64,000 nt of DNA. It comes from Omphiscola glabra. Its lineage: Eukaryota; Mollusca; Gastropoda; Lymnaeidae. The first letter of the stretch is position 1. Each line of letters opens with the position of its first letter. The stretch is from the NCBI GenBank assembly GCA_964017045.1, contig OZ024807.1, forward strand, positions 18,893,813 to 18,957,812, in the 5' to 3' direction. Both the position numbers and the translations under genes were made by a program. This document shows, piece by piece, positions 36,096 to 47,596 of the stretch. Under the pieces are notes generated by a model. That model saw nothing but the letters and a program-made list of their open reading frames with translations. It ran no database searches and was not told the DNA's origin.

Positions 36096-36570
36096 CGCGA
36101 GAATGGTAAATAATTCCTTTTATTTATAAGTATTGGTAAGGTAGAAACAAATGACTCAATACTTTTTAATAAAAAGGCCAGCATATTAACAGACACAACG
36201 GCAGACAAACGAAAAATAACTACGCCTGTTTACAGTTCTGACAATTGATCATGAGGAGCAAAAAATAAATCTTCATTTTTTAATTACTGATGATAATTTT
36301 GTTTAATTAAAATATTTTTCTTTAATTAAGAGGCTAAACATAATGATGACGTCAGTTGTTGTTTTTTTGTGTGCGGCCGATTTTGGACATCGGCCCTCCC
36401 AAGTCATCATATTAGTCAAATCTATAATTAAAAACCCTCATACTTATTAACCCGGCCCCCGTTGCCTGATGTAACATGCATGACCTCTAAAAATATAACA
36501 AGATGTGAACACTGGCAAAAAAAAGCACTGCTAACAGTTATCATATTTTTTTTTTATTATGGATACAATA

Positions 36571-36988
36571 CATGTATAATTTGTACGACAAGACAGGTTA
36601 CATTACATGTATAATTTGTACGACAAGACAGGTTACATTACATGTATAATTTGTACGACAAGACAGGTTACATTACATGTATAATTTGTACGACAAGACA
36701 GGTTACATTACATGTATAATTTTTACAACAAGACAGGTTACATTACATGTATACTTTGTACGACAAGACAGGTTACATTACATGTATAATTTGTACGAAG
36801 GACAGGTTACATGACATGTATAATTTGGACAACAAGACAGGTTATATTATACGTAGAATTCGTACGACAAGACATGTTACATTACATGTATAATTTGTAC
36901 GAAAAGACAGGTTACATTACATGTATAATTTGTGCGACAAGACAGGTTACATTATTTGTATAATTTGTGTAATAAAACAGTCTACATT
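36571..36988. repeat. 35-bp minisatellite, about twelve copies
   Basis: The unit contains CATGTATAATTTGTACGACA and AGACAGGTTACATTA. The first four copies are essentially identical; later ones diverge. It is intergenic, upstream of the lectin/EGF gene. Confidence 0.95.
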
Positions 36989-36989
36989 T

Positions 36990-37142
36990 TTGTCCAATAT
37001 TTTCTGTTTTGTTATCTACTTTGTGGGCAAAGTTCATTTTAAAAGATATAATAAATCCAAATTCCGCAATTCAAAGTGTATTCATGTATGTATTATCTAG
37101 TTTGTAAGTATACATTAACATAACATAAAACTGATTTTTTTT

Positions 37143-37174
<32 letters not shown>

Positions 37175-38180
37175 TTTTACTGGGCCTTACAGTAAAAATA
37201 AAAATAACAAGAAATTAGGTTGCTACATTTGAGTCAATGTAACAAAATATAAATGGTTCGCCGAATAATAATTTATGTTGAGAGTTTAAGGTGAAAAATA
37301 TTATAGATAAGTTATTTTATCAATACAAATGACGCCTTTAAATGATAAAACTACAACAAAAAAGCACTAACTAAAGCTGTCTAAGCGGCTTTGGTTTTAG
37401 TATAAAATTTGCACAACAATGGAACATGTAATCTAAACACTGAATTTACATTTTTGTACATTAAAAAATATATTTTACCAATCAATAATGTGTTACATAA
37501 TATTATTATGCTATCACAATTTTTTCTTCTATTTCCGGGTTCGCTCTCTGTCTTCCGTTCCTGATAAGTTTATCCAAGTGCCAAGAATAGTTGGATGAAA
37601 TGAAAGAAAACCGGTGAGCTAGTGGGGTGCGGGTGGGCGGACCGCACCCGGTGGCACCATACCAGGGGGTAACACCCCATTGAAAAATAGCATATTGACA
37701 GAGCACACACTGCTCGGTCTAACCGAATTTCGTAAAAGGAAAACCGATCACTCGTACATTATCAACACTTGTAACCTATATAAATGCGTGCTTTATTAAA
37801 AGTTCAAGGTTGATGAAACAGAAACAACATTTTGACCATTTTTTTAAAAACACCGATTAAAGTATTGGGTAACTTTCATAAATGGCAGGAAGCTATATTT
37901 ATATAAATTCGAAAGCTTTTCATTGGTACCAAATACGACATGGTCGGGCGATTCTAAGTGAATGAATCGAAATAGTAAAATTAAAAAAAAAAAATAATAA
38001 TAATTTTTATCCATTTATAGCGTTAACAAAATAATATTTTACAAAATGTTCTAATAATTTTTAATAATTAATTTAAATTTATTGAAATGTAAAAATAATG
38101 ATTTTGAAAGGAACTACATTGAAACCCATAAATAATATTAATAAAATAATATTTTGCCTATTCGTCACTAGTAAAGCCAC
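36990..38180. other. Intergenic stretch, no gene supported
   Basis: Poly-A/T runs and a GC-rich patch at 37612-37682 (GGGTGCGGGTGGGCGGACCG) that resembles internal words of the CAGTGGCGT hAT family. Nothing with splice signals or domain content was recognised. Confidence 0.4.
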
Positions 38181-38184
38181 CTAA

Positions 38185-38293
38185 CACCAACACCAGGCAC
38201 AGAAATATTGCAAATCCCCTCTACATGCATAGGAGCTAGAATGATCACAAAATTGATCGTGGGCCCTTAATATATAGAAGAAGAAGTACATCA
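38185..38293 (+). mobile_element. 3' tip of the jockey/CR1-like LINE family
   Basis: Reverse-complement match to the 3' end at about 12610-12715: shared words include CCAGGCACAGAAA, GAGCTAGAATGATCA and a closing ATATAGAAGAAGAAG. Confidence 0.6.
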
Positions 38294-39619
38294 GAGCCCT
38301 TCCTGTTTTACAGCACACGGTCCTTTAGATGTTGTCTGTGAGTTCACGTTTATCTGCTACTATTAACTTTGGGCTGATCTACTTGAGGAAATTAATCTTA
38401 AATAGCAGTATCTGCATTTCTTCAGACTGTAGGCTTTTTTTTTTTTTTTGACAAAGTGTAAACCAACCTAGATGCCTTAAGATAGTTTCTGCATGAGAAG
38501 CGCTGCCACTTTGTTGAACATGCAATTGAAAAGGTACATTTAAGAGAGAAGATTAAGGTTTAAGAGGAGAAGGACAGGAGAACAATTGATAGATGCTGGA
38601 CTCTCTACGTGAGAAGTTAACAGTAGAGAGATGCTGGAGTGCATTGCTCGCTTTCATTCTAAGCCCCAGATCAGATCATCAGTGATCAAGGAAGTAGCAG
38701 ATAATGTTTGGGGTTGTTCAATAGTTCACTGTCAGCAAGTGAAGAAGAGTTATTAGTTTCCTTTCCAAAAATTGAACTCTTTCTCTAATCAGCTATCAGA
38801 ATATGTACTTTAAAAAAATTACAAATGCTTAGAAGAAACCTAGAGACAGCTCATATTTAATTTCTCAAAGTCATGGTCTGGTCAGTATTTGATGTTTTAA
38901 AATTCATAGTTAAATGGAACTTCCTATAATCTCTTCCAATGCTCTAGCTAAGGATTTAATTGTTTTTTACGTTCCGCGTGCCTGTGGCTTCATATGAGCG
39001 GAGCTTGTCACAACCAAGACTTATCAAGAACTATTTACGATCCACCATGGGACATTCAATAGTTTCTGTTCTGTCTCTTCTATCAAATGAAAGGATATTG
39101 ATTTTGGTCAAGTGATTGACATGTTTGCATCTTTGAAGATAAGATAAGGAACCTTTTTTAATTAAGTGAATTTAATCTAAAATAACTAAAATTTAACGTT
39201 GTTACAGTTCTTAAACACATTTACCCCCAGACCTTCAATTAATTTGATTTTTTTTGGTCATTTTTTTAACAATAACAAATCCATTGTGGAAATCAGGGGA
39301 GAGGTGGTGACACCATGAATTTACTGCATCGGGTGACACCAACCCTAGCTAGGCTACAGGGAGTTCACACACCCTACAGGACTTGAACAATATTGCAATG
39401 CATTCAATTCTGTTCCTAACAACCCTGTCAGATGATCATACTTTCTCTAGTCAATTATTCAAAGCGTAAAATGATATATCATTGTAGTTCTGCCATTCAA
39501 ATCTAACATCGTTCGCTTGTCCCTAAAGAGTACCGGAATAAAGATGTGACATTAATTATATCCGATGAACAAAATGATAAAATTTTTTGAACAATACTTT
39601 TGTACCATTTTTTTAAATT

Positions 39620-39812
39620 GACTATCATCTTTCAAACTGAGACCCGTATTTGTATAATCGTTTCACTTAAGGGACTAGCCTATTACCCACTGAGGCCTGT
39701 ATTGTGACACCGTTATTCTAAATTGAGTAACATCTTTCACGTAAGTGGCCGTTTAGGAACAACATTATTCTAAAGTAACTAACCTATTTCACACAGAGGT
39801 CTGTACCTCCCA
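39620..39812. repeat. Four-unit degenerate tandem array including an EGF exon's donor
   Basis: Units of about 52 bp start near 39620, 39671, 39723 and 39775. Unit 2 has CTAGCCTATTACCCACTGAG, and unit 4 has CTAACCTATTTCACACAGAG, which spans the donor and 3' end of the EGF exon ending at 39784. Confidence 0.6.
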
Positions 39813-40086
39813 AAAGCACAGCCATATGCACGTTTGCCCATGACATTATGACAACTTTTGTCTTCAACACACGATTCAGGGCAAGCTGTGTGGAAGAAAC
39901 ATTAGCCTGGACATGAAAATGGTCACATTTGTTATTTCACGAATTTCTATTTCTGTTATTATTTAAATCATTATTTTTACAAAAAACAGTCTTCGCAGTT
40001 GTGTTCGTAGGTGCCCGGCTCACAGGTGGAGCACGCCTTGTTCTCCACGTTACACACTACGATACCAGCACATCTACTGGGACATT
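39784..40086 (-). pseudogene. Two EGF-like exons of a decaying receptor paralogue
   Basis: Exons 40086-39988 (99 bp) and 39885-39784 (102 bp), both phase 1-1, encode two EGF-like repeats of the same type as in the neighbouring genes. The first has six cysteines (ECPSRCAG...CEPGTYEHNC). The second (CPESCVEDKSC...GKRAYGC...PLCEI) has only five; the fourth cysteine is replaced by arginine in GKRAYGC, one TGT to CGT change away. The first exon's donor is a poor GTTTTT, and without splicing the frame stops after DCFL. I found no signal-peptide or membrane exon on either side. It is most likely a gene relic. A functional gene with exons I missed cannot be excluded. Confidence 0.65.
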
Positions 40087-40774
40087 CTGATGGGGAAAAA
40101 ATATGTTAAAAAAAAAAAAAAATTAAAGAGGTTTTATCTTCTAATGAATGAATTAACACATTAACAATGTAAATAAAAATCATGTTTTTGCTAAGCAACT
40201 ACCGTAAAATAGAGTTGTTTTTTTCAAATCCCCATAATGTTTTAGTCAAAGAATAAGTATTTCGCCTTTGTGTGTTCATTTGGGACTATTTTTTAACATT
40301 ATTTTCTTAAACTTAAACTGATAATAGACCTCAAGTTTATTTTTATTGACAAAAATGCAATTAACAAACATACTTATTTAAAAACTATAGTAAGAAGTAA
40401 AGAATTATGCAGGAGGAAATTTTAAATAATTCCAGGAACTTAGCGTTTGTGCATAATAAAAAAAAATTGATTCGGTAATTGATTCCAAACATAAAGATGA
40501 CAACAACTAATCTATAGGCTTAGAAGTATATTTTATTTATCTACAAAAAAGATTCAAAACAAAAAATAACTTTTACTTTAAATCTCCTTAAATTAAATGC
40601 ACACCTACAAAATCACACACAATCTTATTTGAAAAATCACAATTTAAGCCTGTCAGCTCTTTTGTCGAGCCGATCCATTAATAACATGAATTTTCCTATT
40701 GTTTCTTGATGACAACCATACTGGGGGGTGATAATAAATAGTGAACGTTGTTTAACACGTTTTATTTCATTAAA

Positions 40775-41291
40775 TACCGTAGTTTCCAAGCGTATAAAAC
40801 GAATTTTTAACCCATGGAAATCTCTTCAAAAGTCGGAGGTCGTTTTATACGCCGGTTGTCGTCTTAAAAGTTGGTTATACGGCGTGCTGAAACTTCAGGG
40901 ACAGTCGCCCTCTAGTTCCAGTTTGGTTGACAGCTTAGAAATAAAAGAACTTGGCAGCTCCCATGGGTTTATTGTCTTAACCTTCCTTTCCGTTTCAGAG
41001 TGAATTAGGAAATGTTTAATCCACTTGTAATGTTGTATGTTTAAATATTTGATGATAAACAGCCTTATGTTTATAAGTGACAGTTTTCCCGCTAAGTGCC
41101 TGCGTGTCTTTAGCATTTGTATTAAAATTACCATTTTGAAATGAACTCTGGTGTTTCTTAATTTGTATTTGGAGTGCGTTGGGGAGGGGTAGTCTTATAC
41201 GGCGAGTATAGCCCAAACCTTATTTTTTTAACAGGAAATGTAAGGGGTCGTCTGATACACCCAGTCGTCTTATAAGCCGGGAAATACGGTA
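40775..41291. mobile_element. Non-autonomous DNA transposon with TACCGTA..TTTCC termini
   Basis: The left end reads TACCGTAGTTTCCAAGCG and the right end on the minus strand TACCGTATTTCCCGGCTT, followed by TATAAAACGA and TATAAGACGA. The length of 517 bp and a terminal TA suggest a TA-targeting element. I cannot name the superfamily with certainty. Open frames inside it have no recognisable transposase. Confidence 0.7.
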
Positions 41292-41403
41292 CATAATATA
41301 ACAGACGGGCTAATGCTTACACATCATTTCTAACATTTATCTCATTACTGAAAATGTTTAACACGGCACTGACATTGCACATCATCATACAACTGCTGTT
41401 ATT

Positions 41404-41740
41404 TATTTTAGCCCTGCTAATGTTTATCAAATCACTGCAGATGTCTATCACATCATTGCTAATATTTATCAAATCACTGCAGATGTCTATCACATCATTG
41501 CTAATGTTTATCAAATCACTGCAGATTTCTTTCACATCATTGCTAATGTTTATCAAATCACTGCAGATGTCTATCACATCACTGCTAATGTTTATCAAAT
41601 CACTGCAGATGTCTATCACATCATTGCTAATGTTTATCAAATCACTGCAGATGTCTATCACATCATTGCTAATGTTTATCACAACGATGATAATATTTAT
41701 CATATCATTGCTAAGATTTATCGGAATACTGATAATGTTT
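41404..41740. repeat. 42-bp minisatellite (dimer of 21-bp units)
   Basis: The unit contains CACTGCAGATGTCTATCACA and TCATTGCTAATGTTTATCAA. The two halves resemble each other, so the ancestral unit was about 21 bp. Because 42 is divisible by three, long open frames arise on both strands without being genes. Confidence 0.95.
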
Positions 41741-41899
41741 TTTTTAAAAAACAACACTGTTATTGTTTTATCACATACTTGCTCATGTTTATCGCATCAC
41801 TGTTAATGTTTTTCAGGACACTGCCAATTTTATCTCATCCTTAAGCTGATACTGCCAAGCACTCACATATACTGTTGACGCCAACGACTCGAACACTAA

Positions 41900-44800
41900 G
41901 ATAACCCATCACCAAGCTGATACTGCTCAGCACTGCTCGTAAACTCGTGGATTTGGTATATACCGCATGGAATGAAGGATAATTTATCAACTCTCATTAA
42001 TATAAAGTCAAATGATGTATACAACGTTGACTCCATACGTATATATCAAATAATCACTTTTAAAAAATTCATATTAGAAGAGATAAATATTCCAATAGAA
42101 ACACACCGCTGAAGATATATGAGTGTCAAAATATTTATAAATGCCTAGTTTCACCATTAAAAATGATCTCAAAATTGATATAAAATTAAGGTATAACCAA
42201 TTTTTGTTTCGTTTTTATGACGCCAAAAGTTGGCCCTTCATCACATTCGGCGTAAGTTCGATTTAGGCCCCAAAAAAAATGTAGTTATATTTTCGTTCTT
42301 TTTCAGCTAAGGCTGAAAATGATTGGATTTTCGGTCAGACTGTCACTCTGACCTAAACATATTGATGTATCTCCTTTCCACGGTTATGTACATATCCCAC
42401 TTGGATGCGTTTGAAGGGTGGCTGTTAACGTTTATGTGAGTTAAAGTTGGGGTTAACATTGTATCCCTAAATGTAGGGATCGAGATCAAGAAGATTACCA
42501 CTTGAAATACGAAAATGTATGTACCATTGGATTGCCGGCACAAATTACTTTTAAATATATTTTTCCTTTTCTATAACTCCTTTACAATTTAAATTTTATA
42601 GTTTTGTACAAAAAAGAAAGTATGTTAATAAAACATTAATTAATTATCTTTAGGTCTATTAGCGTTATAGTATTTTTTTTAAATTTTATAAAAAATCTAT
42701 TTAGAAAACAACAAAAATTTAATAAATCTTAAATTACCTCCTTTATATGATAAAAAGTTGAAAAACGACATCTATCGTTGCCCTTGAAAAAAAAACAATT
42801 TGATGTTAACCTTCAATAAAAAGAAAACTCATATATTTTTTGTAACCATATTAAGTTAAAATATTTTTTTTTTTAGTAATTTGAACTAATTCTTAAGTGA
42901 TTGTTTTTCTTTTAATTATTCATTACAACATCAAATAAATGTTACATTAAACGCTAACATTTTATCATTTAAATTTAACGACTTTTTTCAGAAAGGACAA
43001 ACTATTTTCAATGCTTCAAGTTTCTCGTTGTGTGGCAAAATTTCTAAATGGTTGTCAAGGAGGAACGTTTCAATTTTTAGCTCTTTTTTTAAAACTGCTA
43101 ATTTTCATCATGTGTTTTCAACCTATATGGAACATTTTTAAACTGAAGAAAAACTGTATAATTTATATTTTCAGTTTGCTCAGTTGAATTTAGTAGTATT
43201 GTTAAAAAAATATATTCGTAAAGGTTACACAAGATTTGATGTTTTCGAAATTATGACAATATAAATAACAAAAGCGGGAATGGGGACACAGCTGGTAGTA
43301 GGAAAACTTGACTGACTAGACAATTTTACTGAATGACCAGTTTCTCTACGACGTTAAGAGGTTTGGGATCTGCTAACAAACTTCAGCATTACTTTGGTAT
43401 TCATTTTAAAAAAAAATATATTTGTATTTCGTTTACAATGATATGGATGATTCTACTAGCGTCATCTTAAGGCGTTCACAATGATATAGAGGATTATATT
43501 AGAGTCATATTAATGCTTTCTCCATTATGTGGATGATTCTACTAGAGTCATCCTAATGGAAGAGTCTGTATCAGACATGATAATCATCAGTTACTGATAC
43601 ATACGAAAGGATGACAAACATTATACCAGCATTACCTAATTTGAAAGTTAACCATTACTATTCATAATGCTAATTATAACTGAAATAAGTGCATCAGTTT
43701 TTATTTCCCATCCTGGTCTTAATTTCTATGTTTAAATTCATAATCGCAATATATTTGCTCGATATAAGGTATTTAAAAATATAATAATAACTTAAAAAGG
43801 AAAATAAAGACAAAACGAGGAGAAGGAATGTTAAAATAAAAAAAAAAATCTTTTAATTCAAAAATAGGAACATTTTTATTTACCGTAGTTAATCATCTGT
43901 AATTCAATGTGATGTATTGGTTTACAAGCCGATGTCAAGTATTAGTCTATTGGTCAATGTCATATACTAATCTATTGGTCAATGTCATATACTAATCTAT
44001 TGGTCAATGTCATATAGTAGTCTATTGGTCAATGTCATGTACTCGATGAAAAATCGTTGTTAAAACGCAGGGCCATAAAATTCAGATTTGTAAAGAAAAA
44101 GTGTTCTCAGATTTTACCTAGCATCCATCTCGGCGCATTTATGCTGGACAATGAGCGGTGTAATTAAGTCTACTAGAGACCGTCCGAATTTCGACTTTAT
44201 AAAATAAAATTTCCTTACCATGGGGTGAGGGAAATAGGTCACCGAACGAAATAACTGCGTAACCATCACGGAAAGACTAATAAGTTCATACTAGGCTAAA
44301 TATTAAAACAAGCGATATCTTACCAGATATTTATAAAAACACAACGCATTAAGATCACATTAACGGCGAAACATTGTGGTGATATTATGATAGCCTTAAA
44401 ACAGATGATATTTAGGTGACAATTGGCTCTATTAGAGCCACAATAATTATTGTAGAAATGTGTCTAAGTAACTTTGTAATCATATAATCATAGCAAGGGG
44501 CACTCAGTGGTCTGTTCTGCATGAATGTTGGCCAGTCCCTGTACACATTTTCTTTCTACAACTGAACTTTAAAATACATTTTTTAGCAAATTAAAATTAT
44601 ATTTTTATTCAAAATGGTAAAGCCAAAAAATTCATTTATTAATATTCACGATTATATTATTTTTTCAATTAAAAAAAGGATGTAAAATATTGATACTTTT
44701 CTCATCATATTTTTATTTATGCAGAGTGTATGCCTGAAAAAAGTTCAAAATATCTAAATATTTCGGTTTCGGAATCAGTTTTGACCGAAAGTATCGTTAT

Positions 44801-46600
44801 GAGTTTGATTTCGGCGCCGGTTTCGGCCAAACTCTCGTTAAGCTTTTGATTTTGGCTTCTGTTTCGACCTAAATTAATTTTTAACTCTAGTCCTAGTTTC
44901 AGTAAGTCGTGTCCCCTCTTTTTTGGAATTAGGCCTTTATCCATTTTCCTTTCAAGACCTAAACAGAGTAGGTGCCTCTGTTGCTGAGAGAGAACAAACT
45001 TCAAATTTTGGCACGATTCAGATCTTTTGTCATTTGTCTTAGGCACTTGCCATTGATTTTGCATTTTGGATATACATATAACATGAATCCATACATTTTG
45101 AAAAGGCCATCTGATAAGAAAAAATTAAAGTGATAATTTAAAATAGACCCTTTGTTTTTAAAAAATTTTGAAGTAATAAATTAACTATGTTATTTGTACG
45201 AAAAAAAAATCGTATGACCCCTTAGATTTTAATCATAATTTTAGAATATTGTGCCTGTTTCATTTTTAAATGATTTAAATTAATAATTCATATAAAATTA
45301 TCTTTACTTTGTGCTCTCTTACATTTCCAAAATATAATTGTTATATTAGTTTAATTTTGGAGTTAACAAAAAAAAAAAAATCAACGATCCTCTACGTCAT
45401 AAAAAAAGACATCTTTAATATTTTAATGAACATAGTTCCTCTTATAGGCACTGAAATGCACTCTCGCGACACGGAAGTGAAACTCTTCAAACCGGGGTAT
45501 AAAAAATTGCTACTAGACACAATAAAGTGTTGATTGCAAAGTGTTAGAGATAAGCATAGCACCATTCAAGCTAATGTAAGGTATTTAAAAACAGAACAAA
45601 AGTGCATATAATAAGGTATGAAATTAATCAAATACTAATAATAAAATAAACCGTATCATATGTCATTTCGTTTTTCTTGTAATATTAAAACAAAATTTAT
45701 TTTAATCTTGAGGAATGATTTTCAATTGAAAATTGTTTAATTTAAACGATACCAACATTTTTTTTTTAAAAAAAGAAAGAAAAACAACTTTATGGAAAGT
45801 GCGTTTTTTGTCAGTCTTATCAAATGGGTCGATGTTTTAGGCACATTTCAATGAGAAGTTATGTAATGGGTTCAGTGTGAAATGTTAGCCGATAGAAGCG
45901 ACCATCGGCAGCGTTCGTTGTGAAAACCAAAAATGTTCATTGTGAAATGTTAACACTGGGGTAATGATAGTTTTTTTTTTTTTGGTTGTGTTTTTGTTTT
46001 TTCATTTGAGAAGAGTTTAGCCGTATGTCTATGATGAGTGAGTAATTAACTATTATTGAGTGTGTGTTATATATTCGTTAATGATAAACACTCATTTAAT
46101 TCATCAAAGTTTGAGGCCTTAGATTTTGTAACAACAGCCGTGCGGCCCCGGGTGGTGGCGAAGTTTCCACCCGCCCGTGAATTACCTTAAAAAGGTGTCA
46201 CATTTGTAATAATTCGAGAACACTATTTTTAAAAATTAATATTGAATGTGGGATCCTAAAATCATTTTGGAGCTGTTTCTCGCCACCTCCATGGTTGTCA
46301 CTAATAGTACCTTCGTGTATTATAATTAATCTTTACAAAACATATAATTTGATTTCCCTTTCATCGTCCCACTTAAAAATAAAACATACTATTATTTTAC
46401 AGGTTGAAACAATCAACAAGCTGAGCATATTCCTAAGAAGACAAACACAATTGAGTAACACTTTCCGAACATAGCAGCAGTAATGATTCTATAGTAAAGT
46501 CTGTGACTAATTATTTTATGGCGGGATAGAAAGCGATTCCAATTCATTTAACGTGCATTTTTCAACTCAATAATTTACCCAGCTTTACGTGTCAACTCAT
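41900..46600. other. Intergenic stretch with small repeats, no gene supported
   Basis: Contains a degenerate repeat of about 55 bp at 43437-43565 (TGGATGATTCTACTAGAGTC), a 25-bp repeat in four copies at 43942-44042 (CTATTGGTCAATGTCATATA), and a low-complexity TTTCGG-rich patch at 44760-44880. An open minus-strand frame at 42343-42543 (THINVNSHPSNASKWD) has no recognisable family or splice context. Confidence 0.45.
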
Positions 46601-46639
46601 ATATTTTGATCTAAATATTAAATTATCATAGATTTTTTT

Positions 46640-46899
46640 TTTTTAAAACATAAACCAAAGCCCACAAAAAAACAACTACTGTCCTGTGTCTGGTCAATCA
46701 AGCAACGCGATGATCTGAGCTCTGACCTCCTCGAGGACTCGGCCGTCTGAGAAATGGTCAAGTGCACAACTGTTCGGCTGGACAACCAGGAGACAGACAA
46801 CTGGCTGAAGAGACTACTGGATAGTTATACTTCATTTAAACTGAAAATTGCGTTCAAAGGACGAGTGATCGACTTTAGAACTGGATGCCATTGTATATG
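46640..46899 (+). other. Candidate 5' noncoding exon of the plus-strand EGF receptor gene
   Basis: A patch richer in G and C than its surroundings ends at a plausible donor, TATATG followed by GTAAAC. The first coding exon of the plus-strand gene has its own CCGCAG acceptor at 47565-47570, so an upstream noncoding exon is required. This is the best candidate seen. The small frame starting at 46754 (MVKCTTVRLDNQ) is not supported as a gene. Confidence 0.3.
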
Positions 46900-47596
46900 G
46901 TAAACTTGCTCCCCCCACCACCCTCTTAAATACAATGTTTAATGTCAAAACTTTTACTTCGTGAACTTAAAAAAAAATAATAAAGAAGTACAAAGTCACT
47001 TGTAAAATCTGTAATTAGCCGTCAATTAAAGCAAAATTGTTTATTACTACAATTTTAAAATGAACTTATATGAATCCATTGTCAAACTTGGATGAATTTT
47101 CTTACTTTCTATTTTTCAATAGGCTGATTTAGCCTCAAGCAAAGACCTATAGAATTTACTCAAACTTTGGGCAATATAAATATTTTAAAGAAAAAATGTA
47201 CATATCACACAACTTGAAATTTAAATTTTCTCTAGTACTGATTATGACATAAATACACATTTTGCCGAAAAGCACGGACCAAATAAAGTAACAATTATTA
47301 GTGTGCTGTTTCAGTACATTTAACATGAATTAGTATGTATTTAATACCGCTATAATACAAATTATTTTATTCCTAAAAATATACGTTCCTGTTTGTACAT
47401 TCCGAGACAATTTTTTTAACTGTGCTCACTTATCACAAAATAAACACAGCATGGGCGCCTTCCTCAAAATTGACATATTAATGGACCTAGCTTTGTATGA
47501 CTGCTTTCAAGTTATGTATGGTGTACAATCCATGATTCCTATGAGTAAGTTTCTTTTTTCATTCCGCAGGATGCAATGCTTTGAAGGAAACTAGTG

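Noticed and set aside
41317..41806. Long open frames of about 150 codons on both strands
   Set aside because: They are produced by a 42-bp tandem repeat that lacks stops and is divisible by three; the peptides are simple repeats.
42343..42543. Minus-strand frame as an exon of the EGF relic
   Set aside because: No six-cysteine pattern, no convincing acceptor or donor, and the phase does not fit the phase-1 series.
44717..45064. 115-codon minus-strand frame, charged and repetitive
   Set aside because: It derives from a TTTCGG-rich low-complexity patch; no recognisable domain or splice context.
46754..46900. 49-codon plus-strand frame (MVKCTTVRLDNQ...)
   Set aside because: No family resemblance; better explained as part of a noncoding first exon or chance.
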